A stretch of DNA of 64,000 nucleotides from Bradysia coprophila (GCF_014529535.1 NC_050738.1:5808140-5872139), one strand, 5' to 3'. Positions 11,498-25,052 are shown, counted from the first letter of the stretch. The notes: a model not told the origin generated them from the sequence alone. Translations and numbers: made by a program.

Positions 11498-11909
11498 TAA
11501 TTAATTCTAAATTACACTTCAAATTACACTATGGTTTGATGGTTGGACATTTGTGGACGATTTCGAGTCCTTTTTTCTATCCAATGAAGAAAATAACTTG
11601 TAATGAATGGCGAACTAGACCAGCATCCTCACACATTGCGACATTTCACAATATTTAAATACTAATTTTTTTATTTATTTATTCTGATGACTTTACAATA
11701 ATTCAGATTCAAACTTTAATACAACATCTCAAATCAAACATTTATCGCGAGGTTAACTAGTCCATCGCGTAGGCACTTATAATAAGTAAATATAATTCTA
11801 TCTAATAGAATCACACAATGAGGACTGAGTAAAGGATTTTGTTCGTAAAGTAAGACCAAGACCCGGTGCTTGATCATACGCAAAAAGTAAACGTATGTCT
11901 GAGGTGCTT

Positions 11910-14900
11910 GAATTTCATCGTTTGAAAAATAATTAATTTAAACGTCGAATTTCATCGTTTGGAAAATAATTAATTTAAACGTCGAATTTCATCGTTTGAA
12001 AAATAATTAATTCAAACGTCGAATTTCATCGTTTGGAAAATAATTAATTTAAACGTCGAATTTCATCGTTTGAAAAATAATTAATTTAAACGGCGAATTT
12101 CATCGTTTGGAAAATAATTAATTTAAACGTCGAATTTCATCGTTTGGAAAATAATTAATTTAAACGTCGAATTTCATCGTTTGGAAAATAATTAATTTAA
12201 ACGTCGAATTTCATCGTTTGGAAAATAATTAATTTAAACGTCGAATTTCATCGTTTGAAAAATAATTAATTTAAACGGCGAATTTCATCGTTTGGAAAAT
12301 AATTAATTTAAAACGTCGAATTTCATCGTTTGGAAAATAATTAATTTAAACGTCGAATTTCATCGTTTGGAAAATAATTAATTTAAACGTCGAATTTCAT
12401 CGTTTGAAAAATAATTAATTTAAACTCGAATTTCATCGTTTGGAAAATAATTAATTTAAACGTCGAATTTCATCGTTTGAAAAATAATTAATTTAAACGT
12501 CGAATTTCATCGTTTGAAAAATAATTAATTTAAACGTCGAATTTCATCGTTTGGAAAATAATTAATTTAAACGTCGAATTTCATCGTTTGAAAAATAATT
12601 AATTTATACGTCGAATTTCATCGTTTGGAAAATAATTAATTTAAACGTCGAATTTCATCGTTTGGAAAAATAATTAATTTAAACGTCGAATTTCATCGTT
12701 TGGAAAATAATTAATTTAAACGTCGAATTTCATCGTTTGGAAAATAATTAATTTAAACGTCGAATTTCATCGTTTGGAAAATAATTAATTTAAACGTCGA
12801 ATTTCATCGTTTGGAAAATAATTAATTTAAACGTCGAATTTCATCGTTTGGAAAATAATTAATTTAAACGTCGAATTTCATCGTTTGGAAAATAATTAAT
12901 TTAAACGTCGAATTTCATCGTTTGAAAATAATTAATTTAAACGTCGAATTTCATCGTTTGGAAAAATAATTAATTTAAACGTCGAATTTCATCGTTTGGA
13001 AAATAATTAATTTAAACGTCGAATATCATCGTTTGGAAAATAATTAATTTAAACGTCGAATTTCATCGTTTGGAAAATAATTAATTTAAACGTCGAATTT
13101 CATCGTTTGGAAAATAATTAATTTAAACGTCGAATTTCATCGTTTGGAAAATAATTAATTTAAACGTCGAATATCATCGTTTGGAAAATAATTAATTTAA
13201 ACGTCGAATATCATCGTTTGGAAAATAATTAATTTAAACGTCGAATTTCATCGTTTGGAAAATAATTAATTTAAACGTCGAATTTCATCGTTTGGAAAAT
13301 AATTAATTTAAACGTCGAATTTCATCGTTTGGAAAATAATTAATTTAAACGTCGAATTTCATCGTTTGGAAAATAATTAATTTAAACGTCGAATTTCATC
13401 GTTTGGAAAAATAATTAATTTAAACGTCGAATTTCATCGTTTGGAAAATAATTAATTTAAACGTCGAATTTCATCGTTTGGAAAATAATTAATTTAAACG
13501 TCGAATTTCATCGTTTGGAAAATAATTAATTTAAACGTCGAATTTCATCGTTTGGAAAATAATTAATTTAAACGTCGAATTTCATCGTTTGGAAAATAAT
13601 TAATTTAAACGTCGGAATTTTCCATCGTTTGGAAAAATAATTAATTTAAACGTCGAATTTCATCGTTTGGAAAATAATTAATTTAAACGTCGAATTTCAT
13701 CGTTTGGAAAATAATTAATTTAAACGTCGAATTTCATCGTTTGGAAAATAATTAATTTAAACGTCGAATTTCATCGTTTGGAAAATAATTAATTTAAACG
13801 TCGAATTTCATCGTTTGGAAAATAATTAATTTAAAACGTCGAATTTCATCGTTTGGAAAATAATTAATTTAAACGTCGAATTTCATCGTTTGGAAAATAA
13901 TTAATTTAAACGTCGAATTTCATCGTTTGGAAAATAATTAATTTAAACGTCGAATTTCATCGTTTTGGAAAAATAATTAATTTAAACGTCGAATTTCATC
14001 GTTTGGAAAATAATTAATTTAAACGTCGAATTTCATCGTTTGGAAAATAATTAATTTAAACGTCGAATTTCATCGTTTGGAAAATAATTAATTTAAAACG
14101 TCGAATTTCATCGTTTGGAAAATAATTAATTTAAACGTCGAATTTCATCGTTTGGAAAATAATTAATTTAAACGTCGAATTTCATCGTTTGGAAAATAAT
14201 TAATTTAAACGTCGAATTTCATCGTTTGGAAAATAATTAATTTAAACGTCGAATTTCATCGTTTGGAAAATAATTAATTTAAACGTCGAATTTCATCGTT
14301 TGGAAAATAATTAATTTAAACGTCGAATTTCATCGTTTGGAAAATAATTAATTTAAACGTCGAATTTCATCGTTTGGAAAAATAATTAATTTAAACGTCG
14401 AATTTCATCGTTTGGAAAATAATTAATTTAAACGTCGAATTTCATCGTTTGGAAAATAATTAATTTAAACGTCGAATTTCATCGTTTGGAAAATAATTAA
14501 TTTAAACGTCGAATTTCATCGTTTGGAAAATAATTAATTTAAACGTCGAATTTCATCGTTTGGAAAATAATTAATTTAAACGTCGAATTTCATCGTTTGG
14601 AAAATAATTAATTTAAACGTCGAATTTCATCGTTTGGAAAAATAATTAATTTAAACGTCGAATTTCATCGTTTGGAAAATAATAATTAAACGTCGAATTT
14701 CATCGTTTGGAAAATAATTAATTTAAACGTCGAATTTATCGTTTGAAATAATTAATTTAAACGTCGAATTTCATCGTTTGGAAAATAATTAATTTAAACG
14801 TCGAATTTCATCGTTTGGAAAATAATTAATTTAAACGTCGAATTTCATCGTTTGGAAAATAATTAATTTAAACGTCCGAATTTCATCGTTTGGAAAATAA

Positions 14901-17900
14901 TTAATTTAAACGTCGAATTTCATCGTTTGGAAAATAATTAATTTAAACGTCGAATTTCATCGTTTGGAAAATAATTAATTTAAACGTCGAATTTCATCGT
15001 TTGGAAAATAATTAATTTAAACGTCGAATTTCATCGTTTGGAAAATAATTAATTTAAACGTCGAATTTCATCGTTTGGAAAATAATTAATTTAAACGTCG
15101 AATTTCATCGTTTGGAAAAATAATTAATTTAAACGTCGAATTTCATCGTTTGGAAAATAATTAATTTAAACGTCGAATTTCCATCGTTTGGAAAATAATT
15201 AATTTAAACGTCGAATTTCATCGTTTGGAAAATAATTAATTTAAACGTCGAATATTCATCGTTTGGAAAATAATTAATTTAAACGTCGAATTTCATCGTT
15301 TGGAAAAATAATTAATTTAAACGTCGAATTTCATCGTTTGGAAAATAATTAATTTAAACGTCGAATTTCATCGTTTGGAAAATAATTAATTTAAACGTCG
15401 AATTTCATCGTTTGGAAAAATAATTAATTTAAACGTCGAATTTCATCGTTTGGAAAATAATTAATTTAAACGTCGAATTTCATCGTTTGGAAAATAATTA
15501 ATTTAAACGTCGAATTTCATCGTTTGGAAAAATAATTAATTTAAACGTCGAATTTCATCGTTTGGAAAATAATTAATTTAAACGTCGAATTTCATCGTTT
15601 GGAAAATAATTAATTTAAACGTCGAATTTCATCGTTTGGAAATAATTAATTTAAACGTCGAATTTCATCGTTTGGAAAATAATTAATTTAAACGTCGAAT
15701 TTCATCGTTTGGAAAATAATTAATTTAAACGTCGAATTTCATCGTTTGGAAAATAATTAATTTAAACGTCGAATTTCATCGTTTGGAAAATAATTAATTT
15801 AAACGTCGAATTTCATCGTTTGGAAAATAATTAATTTAAACGTCGAATTTCATCGTTTGGAAAAATAATTAATTTAAACGTCGAATTTCATCGGTTTGGA
15901 AAATAATTAATTTAAACGTCGAATTTCATCGTTTGGAAAATAATTAATTTAAACGTCGAATATCATCGTTTGGAAAATAATTAATTTAAACGTCGAATAT
16001 TCATCGTTTGGAAAATAATTAATTTAAAAACGTCGAATAATTCATCGTTTGGAAAATAATTAATTTAAACGTCGAATTTCATCGGTTTGGAAAAATAATT
16101 AATTTAAACGTCGAATTTCATCGTTTGGAAAATAATTAATTTAAACGTCGAATTTCATCGTTTTGGAAAATAATTTAATTTAAACGTCGAATTTCATCGT
16201 TTGGAAAATAATTAATTTAAACGTCGAATTTCATCGTTTGGAAAATAATTAATTTAAACGTCGAATATCATCGTTTGGAAAAATAATTAATTTAAACGTC
16301 GAATTTCATCGTTTGAAAAATAATTAATTTAAACGTCGAATTTCATCGTTTGGAAAAATTAATTTAATCATCTTTAAATATTAATTTAAACGTCGAATTT
16401 CATCGTTTGGAAATATAATTAATCTTTTTAAAAAACGTCGAATTTCATCGTTTGGAAAATAATTAATTTAAACGTCGAATTTCATCGTTTGGAAAAAATT
16501 AATTTAAACGTCGAATTTCATCGTTTGGAAAATAATTAATTTAAACGTCGAATTTCATCGTTTGGAAAAATAATTAATTTAAACGTCGAATTTCATCGTT
16601 TGGAAAATAATTAATTTAAACGTCGAATTTCATCGTTTGGAAATAATTAATTTAAACGTCGAATTTCATCGTTTGGAAAATAATTAATTTAAACGTCGAA
16701 TTTCATCGTTTGGAAAATAATTAATTTAAACGTCGAATTTCATCGTTTGAAAAATAATTAATTTAAACGTCGAATTTCATCGTTTGAAAAATAATTAATT
16801 TAAACGTCGAATTTCATCGTTTGAAATAATAATTTAAACTCGAATTACGTTTGGAAAAATAATTAATTTAAAACGTCGAATTTCATCGTTTGGAAAATAA
16901 TTAATTTAAACGTCGAATTTCATCGTTTGGAAAATAATTAATTTAAACGTCGAATTTCAATCGTTTGGAAAATAATTAATTTAAACGTCGAATTTCATCG
17001 TTGGAAAATAATTAATTTAAACGTCGAATTTCATCGTTTGGAAAATAATTAATTTAAACGTCGAAATTTCATCGTTTGGAAAATAATTAATTTAAACGTC
17101 GAATTTCATCGTTTGGAAAATAATTAATTTAAACGTCGAATTTCATCGTTTGGAAAATAATTAATTTAAACGTCGAATTTCATCGTTTGGAAAATAATTA
17201 ATTTAAACGTCGAATTTCATCGTTTGGAAAATAATTAATTTAAACGTCGAATTTCATCGTTTGGAAAATAATTAATTTAAACGTCGAATTCATCGTTTGG
17301 AAAATAATTAATTTTAAACGTCGAATTTCATCGTTTGGAAAATAATTAATTTAAACGTCGAATTTCATCGTTTGAAAAAATAATTAATTTAAACGTCGAA
17401 TTTCATCGTTTGGAAAAATTAATAAACTCGAATTTAATCGTTGAAAATAAAAAAACGTCGAATTTCATCGTTTGGAAAATAATTAATTTAAACGTCGAAT
17501 TTCATCGTTTGGAAAAATAATTAATTTAAACGTCGAATTTTCATCGTTTGGAAAAATAATTAATTTAAACGTCGAATTTCATCGTTTGGAAAATAATTAA
17601 TTTAAACGTCGAATTTCATCGTTTGGAAAATAATTAATTTAAACGTCGAATTTCATCGTTTGAAAATAATTAATTTAAACGTCGAATTTCATCGTTTGGA
17701 AAATAATTAATTTAAACGTCGGAATTTCATCGTTTGAAGAAAATAATTAATTTAAAACGTACGAATTTCATCGTTTGAAAATAATTAATTTAAACGTCGA
17801 ATTTCATCGGTTTGGAAAAATAATTAATTTAAAACGTCGAATTTCATCGTTTGGAAAATAATTAATTTAAACGTCGAATTTCATCGTTTGAAAATAATTA

Positions 17901-20900
17901 ATTTAAACGTCGAATTTCATCGTTTGGAAAATAATTAATTTAAACGTCGAATTTCATCGTTTGGAAAATAATTAATTTAAAACGTCGAATTTCATCGTTT
18001 GAAAAATAATTAATGGTGTAAACGTCGAATATCAATCGTTTGGAAAATAATTAATTTAAACGTCGAAATTTCATCGTTTGGAAAATAATTAATTTAAACG
18101 TCGAATTTCATCGTTTGAAAATAATTAATTTAAACGTCGAATTTCCTGGAAAATAATTAATTTAAACGTCGAATATTCATCGTTTGGAAAATAATTAATT
18201 TAAACGTCGAATTTCATCGTTTGGAAAATAATTAATTTAAACGTCGAATTTCATCGTTTGGAAATAATTAATTTAAACGTCGAATTTCATCGTTTGGAAA
18301 ATAATTAATTTAAACGTCGAATTTCATCGTTTGGAAAATAATTAATTTAAACGTCGGAATTTCATCGTTTGGAAAATAATTAATTTAAACGTCGAATTTC
18401 ATCGTTTGGAAAAATAATTAATTTAAACGTCGAATTTCATCGTTTTGGAAAAATAATTAATTTAAACGTCGAATTTCATCGTTTGGAAAAATAATTAATT
18501 TAAACGTCGAATTTCATCGTTTGAAAATAATTAATTTAAACGTCGAATTCATCGTTGAAATAATTAATTAAACTCGAATTTCATCTTTAAATAATTATCG
18601 TCGCGAATTTCATCGTTTTGGAAAATTAATTAATTTAAACGTCGAATTTCATCGTTGGAAAATAATAATTTAAACGTCGAATTTCATCGTTTGGAAATAA
18701 TTAATTTAAACGTCGAATTTCATCGTTTGGAAAATAATTAATTTAAACGTCGAATTTCATCGTTTGGAAAATAATTAATTTAAACCGTCGAATTTCATCG
18801 TTTGGAAAATAATTAATTTAAACGTCGAATTTCATCGTTTGGAAAATAATTAATTTAAACGTCGAATTTCATCGTTTGGAAAAATAATTAATTTAAACGT
18901 CGAATTTCATCGTTTGGAAAATAATTAATTTAAACGTCGAATTTCATCGTTTGGAAAAATAATTAATTTAAACGTCGAATTTCATCGTTTGGAAAATAAT
19001 TAATTTAAACGTCGAATTTCATCGTTTGGAAAATAATTAATTTAAACGTCGAATTTCATCGTTGAAATAATTATAACTGAATTCATGTTTGGAAAATAAT
19101 TAATTTAAACGTCGAATTTCATCGTTTTGAAAAATAATTAATTTAAACGTCGAATTTCATCGTTTGGAAAATAATTAATTTAAAACGTCGAATTTCATCG
19201 TTTGAAAAATAATTAATTTAAACGTCGAATTTCATCGTTTGGAAAATAATTAATTTAAACGTCGAATTTCATCGTTTGGAAAAATAATTAATTTAAACGT
19301 CGAATTTCATCGTTTGGAAAATAATTAATTTAAACGTCGAATTTCATCGTTTGAAAATAATTAATTTAAACGTCGAATTTCATCGTTTGGAAAATAATTA
19401 ATTTAAACGTCGAATTTCATCGTTTGGAAAATAATTAATTTAAACGTCGAATTCATCGTTTGGAAATAATTAATTTAAACGTCGAATTTCATCGTTTGGA
19501 AAATAATTAATTTAAACGTCGAATTTCATCGTTTGGAAAATAATTAATTTAAACGTCGAATTTCATCGTTTGGAAAATAATTAATTTAAACGTCGAATTT
19601 CATCGTTTGGAAAATAATTAATTTAAACGTCGAATTTCATCGTTTGGAAAAATAATTAATTTAAACGTCGAATTTCATCGTTTGGAAAATAATTAATTTA
19701 AACGTCGAATTTCATCGTTTGGAAAATAATTAATTTAAACGTCGAATTTCATCGTTTGGAAAATAATTAATTTAAACGTCGAATTTCATCGTTTGGAAAA
19801 AATAATTAAATTTTAAACGTCGAATTATTCATCGTTTGGAAAATAATTAATTTAAACGTCGAATTTCATCGTTTGGAAAATAATTAATTTAAACGTCGAA
19901 TTTCATCGTTTGGAAAATAATTAATTTAAACGTCGAATTTCATCGTTTGGAAAATAATTAATTTAAAACATCGTTCGAAAAATAATTAAACGTCAATCGT
20001 TTGGAAAATAATTAATTTAAACGTCGAATTTCATCGTTTGGAAAATAATTAATTTAAACGTCGAATTTCATCGTTTGAAATAATTAATTTAAACGTCGAA
20101 TTTCATCGTTTGGAAAATAATTAATTTAAACGTCGAATTTCATCGTTTGGAAAATAATTAATTTAAACGTCGAATTTCATCGTTTGGAAAATAATTAATT
20201 TAAACGTCGAATTTCATCGTTTGGAAAATAATTAATTTAAACGTCGAATTTCATCGTTTGGAAAAATAATTAATTTAAACGTCGAATTTCATCGTTTGGA
20301 AAATAATTAATTTAAACGTCGAATTTCATCGTTTGGAAAATAATTAATTTAAACGTCGAATTTCATCGTTTGGAAAATAATTAATTTAAACGTCGAATTT
20401 CATCGTTTGGAAAAATAATTAATTTAAACGTCGAATTTCATCGTTTTGGAAAATAATTAATTTAAACGTCGAATTTCATCGTTTGGAAAAATAATTAATT
20501 TAAACGTCGAATATCATCGTTTGGAAAATAATTAATTTAAACGTCGAATTTCATCGTTTGGAAAATAATTAATTTAAACGTCGAATTATCATCGTTTGGA
20601 AAATAATTAATTTAAACGTCGAATATCATCGTTTGGAAAATAATTAATTTAAACGTCGAATTTCATCGTTTGGAAAATAATTAATTTAAACGTCGAATTT
20701 CATCGTTTGGAAAATAATTAATTTAAACGTCGAATTTCATCGTTTGGAAAATAATTAATTTAAACGTCGAATTTCATCGTTTGGAAAATAATTAATTTAA
20801 ACGTCGAATTTCATCGTTTGGAAAATAATTAATTTAAACGTCGAATTTCATCGTTTGGAAAATAATTAATTTAAACGTCGAATATCATCGTTTGGAAAAT

Positions 20901-23900
20901 AATTAATTTAAACGTCGAATTTCATCGTTTGAAAATAATTAATTTAAACGTCGAATTTCATCGTTTGGAAAATAATTAATTTAAACGTCGAATTTCATCG
21001 TTTGGAAAATAATTAATTTAAACGTCGAATTTCATCGTTTGGAAAATAATTAATTTAAACGTCGAATTTCATCGTTTGGAAAATAATTAATTTAAACGTC
21101 GAATATCATCGTTTGGAAAATAATTAATTTAAACGTCGAATTTCATCGTTTGGAAAATAATTAATTTAAACGTCGAATTTCATCGTTTGGAAAATAATTA
21201 ATTTAAACGTCGAATTTCATCGTTTGGAAAATAATTAATTTAAACGTCGAATATCATCGTTTGGAAAATAATTAATTTAAACGTCGAATATCATCGTTTG
21301 GAAAATAATTAATTTAAACGTCGAATTTCATCGTTTGAAAAATAATTAATTTAAACGTCGAATTTCATCGTTTGGAAAATAATTAATTTAAACGTCGAAT
21401 TTCATCGTTTGGAAAAATAATTAATTTAAACGTCGAATTTCATCGTTTGGAAAATAATTAATTTAAACGTCGAATTTCATCGTTTGGAAAATAATTAATT
21501 TAAACGTCGAATTTCATCGTTTGGAAAAATAATTAATTTAAACGTCGAATTTCCGAATTTCATCGTTTGGAAAATAATTAATTTAAACGTCGAATTTCAT
21601 CGTTTGGAAAATAATTAATTTAAACGTCGAATTTCATCGTTTGGAAAATAATTAATTTAAACGTCGAATTTCATCGTTTGGAAAATAATTAATTTAAACG
21701 TCGAATTTCATCGTTTGGAAAATAATTAATTTAAACGTCGAATTTCATCGTTTGGAAAATAATTAATTTAAACGTCGAATTTCATCGTTTGGAAAATAAT
21801 TAATTTAAACGTCGAATTTCATCGTTTGGAAAATAATTAATTTAAACGTCGAATTTCATCGTTTGGAAAATAATTAATTTAAACGTCGAATTTCATCGTT
21901 TGGAAAATAATTAATTTAAACGTCGAATTTCATCGTTTGGAAAATAATTAATTTAAACGTCGAATTTCATCGTTTGGAAAATAATTAATTTAAACGTCGA
22001 ATTTCATCGTTTGGAAAATAATTAATTTAAACGTCGAATTTCATCGTTTGGAAAAATAATTAATTTAAACGTCGAATTTCATCGTTTGGAAAATAATTAA
22101 TTTAAACTGTCGAATTTCATCGTTTGGAAAATAATTAATTTAAACGTCGAATTTCATCGTTTGAAAAATAATTAATTTAAACGTCGAATTTCATCGTTTG
22201 GAAAATAATTAATTTAAACGTCGAATTTCATCGTTTGGAAAATAATTAATTTAAACGTCGAATTTCATCGTTTGAAAAATAATTAATTTAAACGTCGAAT
22301 TTCATCGTTTGGAAAATAATTAATTTAAACGTCGAATTTCATCGTTTGGAAAATAATTAATTTAAACGTCGAATTTCATCGTTTGAAAATAATTAATTTA
22401 AACGTCGAATTTCATCGTTTGAAAAATAATTAATTTAAACGTCGAATATCATCGTTTGGAAATAATAATTAAAGTCGAATTTGGAAAATAATTAATTTAA
22501 ACGTCGAATTTCATCGTTTGAAAAATAATTAATTTAAACGTCGAATTTCATCGTTTGGAAAATAATTAATTTAAACGTCGAATTTCATCGTTTGGAAAAT
22601 AATTAATTTAAACGTCGAATTTCATCGTTTGAAAAATAATTAATTTAAACGTCGAATATCATCGTTTGGAAAATAATTAATTTAAACGTCGAATTTCATC
22701 GTTTGGAAAATAATTAATTTAAACGTCGAATTTCATCGTTTGGAAAATAATTAATTTAAACGTCGAATTTCATCGTTTGGAAAATAATTAATTTAAACGT
22801 CGAATTTCATCGTTTGGAAAATAATTAATTTAAACGTCGAATTTCATCGTTTGGAAAATAATTAATTTAAACGTCGAATTTCATCGTTTGAAAAATAATT
22901 AATTTAAACGTCGAATTTCATCGTTTGGAAAATAATTAATTTAAACGTCGAATTTCATCGTTTGGAAAATAATTAATTTAAACGTCGAATTTCATCGTTT
23001 GAAAAATAATTAATTTAAACGTCGAATTTCATCGTTTGAAAAATAATTAATTTAAACGTCGAATTTCATCGTTTGAAAAATAATTAATTTAAACTGCGAA
23101 TTTCATCGTTTGTAAAATAATTAATTTAAACGTCGAATTTCATCGTTTGAAAAATAATTAATTTAAACGTCGAATTTCATCGTTTGGAAAATAATTAATT
23201 TAAACGTCGAATTTCATCGTTTGGAAAATAATTAATTTAAACGTCGAATTTCATCGTTTGAAAAATAATTAATTTAAACGTCGAATTTCATCGTTTGGAA
23301 AATAATTAATTTAAACGTCGAATTTCATCGTTTGGAAAATAATTAATTTAAACGTCGAATTTCATCGTTTGAAAAATAATTAATTTAAACGTCGAATTTC
23401 ATCGTTTGGAAAATAATTAATTTAAACGTCGAATTTCATCGTTTGGAAAATAATTAATTTAAACGTCGAATTTCATCGTTTGGAAAATAATTAATTTAAA
23501 CGTCGAATTTCATCGTTTGGAAAATAATTAATTTAAACGTCGAATTTCATCGTTTGGAAAATAATTAATTTAAACGTCGAATATCATCGTTTGGAAAATA
23601 ATTAATTTAAACGTCGAATTTCATCGTTTGAAAAATAATTAATTTAAACGTCGAATTTCATCGTTTGGAAAATAATTAATTTAAACGTCGAATTTCATCG
23701 TTTGAAAAATAATTAATTTAAACGTCGAATATCATCGTTTGGAAAATAATTAATTTAAACGTCGAATTTCATCGTTTGGAAAATAATTAATTTAAACGTC
23801 GAATTTCATCGTTTGAAAAATAATTAATTTAAACGTCGAATTTCATCGTTTGGAAAATAATTAATTTAAACGTCGAATTTCATCGTTTGAAAAATAATTA

Positions 23901-24034
23901 ATTTATACGTCGAATTTCATCGTTTGGAAAATAATTAATTTAAACGTCGAATTTCATCGTTTGGAAAATAATTAATTTAAACGTCAAATTTCATCGTTTG
24001 AAAAATAATTAATTTAAACGTCGAATTTCATCGT
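11910..24034. repeat. 37-bp satellite array, about 327 monomers
   Basis: About 12,125 bp of head-to-tail monomers. Each has a mixed 20-bp part, CGTCGAATTTCATCGTTTGG, followed by a 17-bp tail of A and T only that contains AATTAATT. There are no spacers between units. Main variants are TTTGA for TTTGG, GAATATC for GAATTTC, and rare GGCG or TTATACG forms. TTTGA units are concentrated in the first ~0.7 kb and last ~2 kb; the middle is nearly uniform, the pattern expected from homogenisation by unequal exchange. The unit is not a multiple of three and contains stops, so it cannot encode protein. Frequent single-base indels and broken units between about 13.6 and 20.5 kb look like unpolished long-read consensus errors, so copy number is approximate. 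Confidence 0.98.
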
Positions 24035-24108
24035 CCCCTTCGGATCGGTACATAACACCCCACTCGTCAAATAAACAAATTGGAACCTCGGAAGTAATAT
24101 ACTATTAA
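24035..24108 (-). repeat. fragment of dispersed repeat R3 at the array edge
   Basis: Directly after the last satellite monomer. CCCCTTCGG.TCGG, TAACACCCCACT, TCAAATA.ACAA.TTGGAA and AGTAATATACTATTA match, in reverse orientation, 57946-58025 and most of 43367-43435. The satellite therefore abuts a fragment of an unrelated dispersed repeat inside the hAT-like unit. Confidence 0.7.
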
Positions 24109-24806
24109 CTGGTTCAGATCTCTGTCATTTATTCTTAAGACCCTATTAGCGACTCCCACTTCCGTTTTTATTGAAAGAGACTCTCAGCTCCGACGTCATA
24201 ACTTGAATTTACTTTTTCGAAAACGACTATATCAACTGACATGCAAGTTATTCTCAAATATTCCAGATTAACTACTGCCTCAAGTCTCAGTGACAAATTA
24301 ACTATGTCAAGGATGTTAACCATTTTAAAGATCACCACTACTGTCCCGTTCGTATAATTTTTCATTTATTACTCTCTAGTAACATTGCCCTCTTTTGCCA
24401 TTTGGAATAACACTGAAAAAGAGAAACGAAGAATAACAGCTTAGAAAGAAATCTAAATTCATAAGACCAAATTTCATTTCGTATTCTAAATATGACGAAT
24501 CTTAAAAACATCAGCGCAGAATATAATTCAAGCCAAAATAATTTTTTCGCTCTAGTTAGTGAATCCTTCACAACGAGATTGTGAAATTTTCGTAAATGTT
24601 TCGAAATTGCAAATTTCTCGTTGTTCCTCAAATAAAATGATCATATTTAGATCGGCTGATAACTTTATGGAACAACCAGACATCTACATTTAGTACAGAA
24701 ACCCCTACAACTGTGGCGGCTGACAACTGTGAAATGTAGAACAAACGAAAATTGAATTCAAAGTGCCTAGGTTTACGCAATAAAAAAATTATTTTATTTA
24801 TTTTCT
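24109..24806. other. right internal part of the hAT-like element, no gene recognised
   Basis: Three minus-strand open frames (71, 89 and 65 codons; 24843 down to 24168) overlap end to start by ATGA, but none shows hAT transposase features or any domain I know. They are AT-driven and most likely chance. Confidence 0.45.
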
Positions 24807-24935
24807 CTTTAGTTTTCCCTATTTCCCTTATAATTTTCCTCAATTTTCCAGATTTTCTTTAATTTTCCATATTTTTCCTAATTTTCCCTATTTTCCTTAA
24901 TTTTCCCGATTTTCTCTAAAATTTTCCCTAAAATC
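24807..24935. repeat. right subterminal TTTTCC repeats
   Basis: About nine TTTTCC motifs on the same strand as those at the left end. The two subterminal arrays are therefore in direct, not inverted, orientation, unlike the TIRs outside them. Confidence 0.75.
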
Positions 24936-24942
24936 GTCCCTG

Positions 24943-24950
24943 CTAAATAG
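24943..24950. repeat. right 8-bp target-site duplication of the satellite-bearing element
   Basis: CTAAATAG follows CGTCCCTG exactly and matches 11363-11370 base for base. Confidence 0.93.
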
Positions 24951-25052
24951 GGTACTGAAACTTAAAAGTGTGGTCCACAACTGTTCTTAATAGTTGGTAT
25001 GGTATGCGTCATCAATCCGTTTTTGAAGCGAAATACATTTCACAGAAGTAGT

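Larger units (their letters stand above)
11371..24942. mobile_element. hAT-like non-autonomous element carrying a 12-kb satellite array
   Basis: A 13,572-bp unit. The left end reads CAGGGACTATTTTAAGGAAAA; the reverse complement of the right end reads CAGGGACGATTTTAGGGAAAA (19 of 21 identical). It is flanked by a perfect 8-bp TSD, CTAAATAG. CAGGG-type ends and an 8-bp nTnnnnAn TSD are the textbook signature of the hAT superfamily. Inside are about 110-130 bp of TTTTCC-rich subterminal repeats at each end, about 400 bp of unrecognised sequence on the left, the 37-bp satellite array, and about 770 bp on the right that begins with a fragment of another dispersed repeat. No transposase, BED finger or dimerisation domain is visible, so it must have depended on a trans-acting hAT source. 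The pre-insertion site can be read as GGTACT-CTAAATAG-GGTACT. Whether the array was present when the element landed or grew afterwards cannot be told from this window. Confidence 0.88.

Noticed and set aside
11910..24034. CRISPR-like repeat array
   Set aside because: The repeats are head-to-tail with no unique spacers, and the surrounding genes are eukaryotic; it is a satellite.
24168..24843. Three minus-strand open frames linked by ATGA overlaps inside the hAT-like element, possibly a broken transposase
   Set aside because: No hAT transposase motif, zinc finger or dimerisation sequence is visible; residues reflect AT-rich composition.
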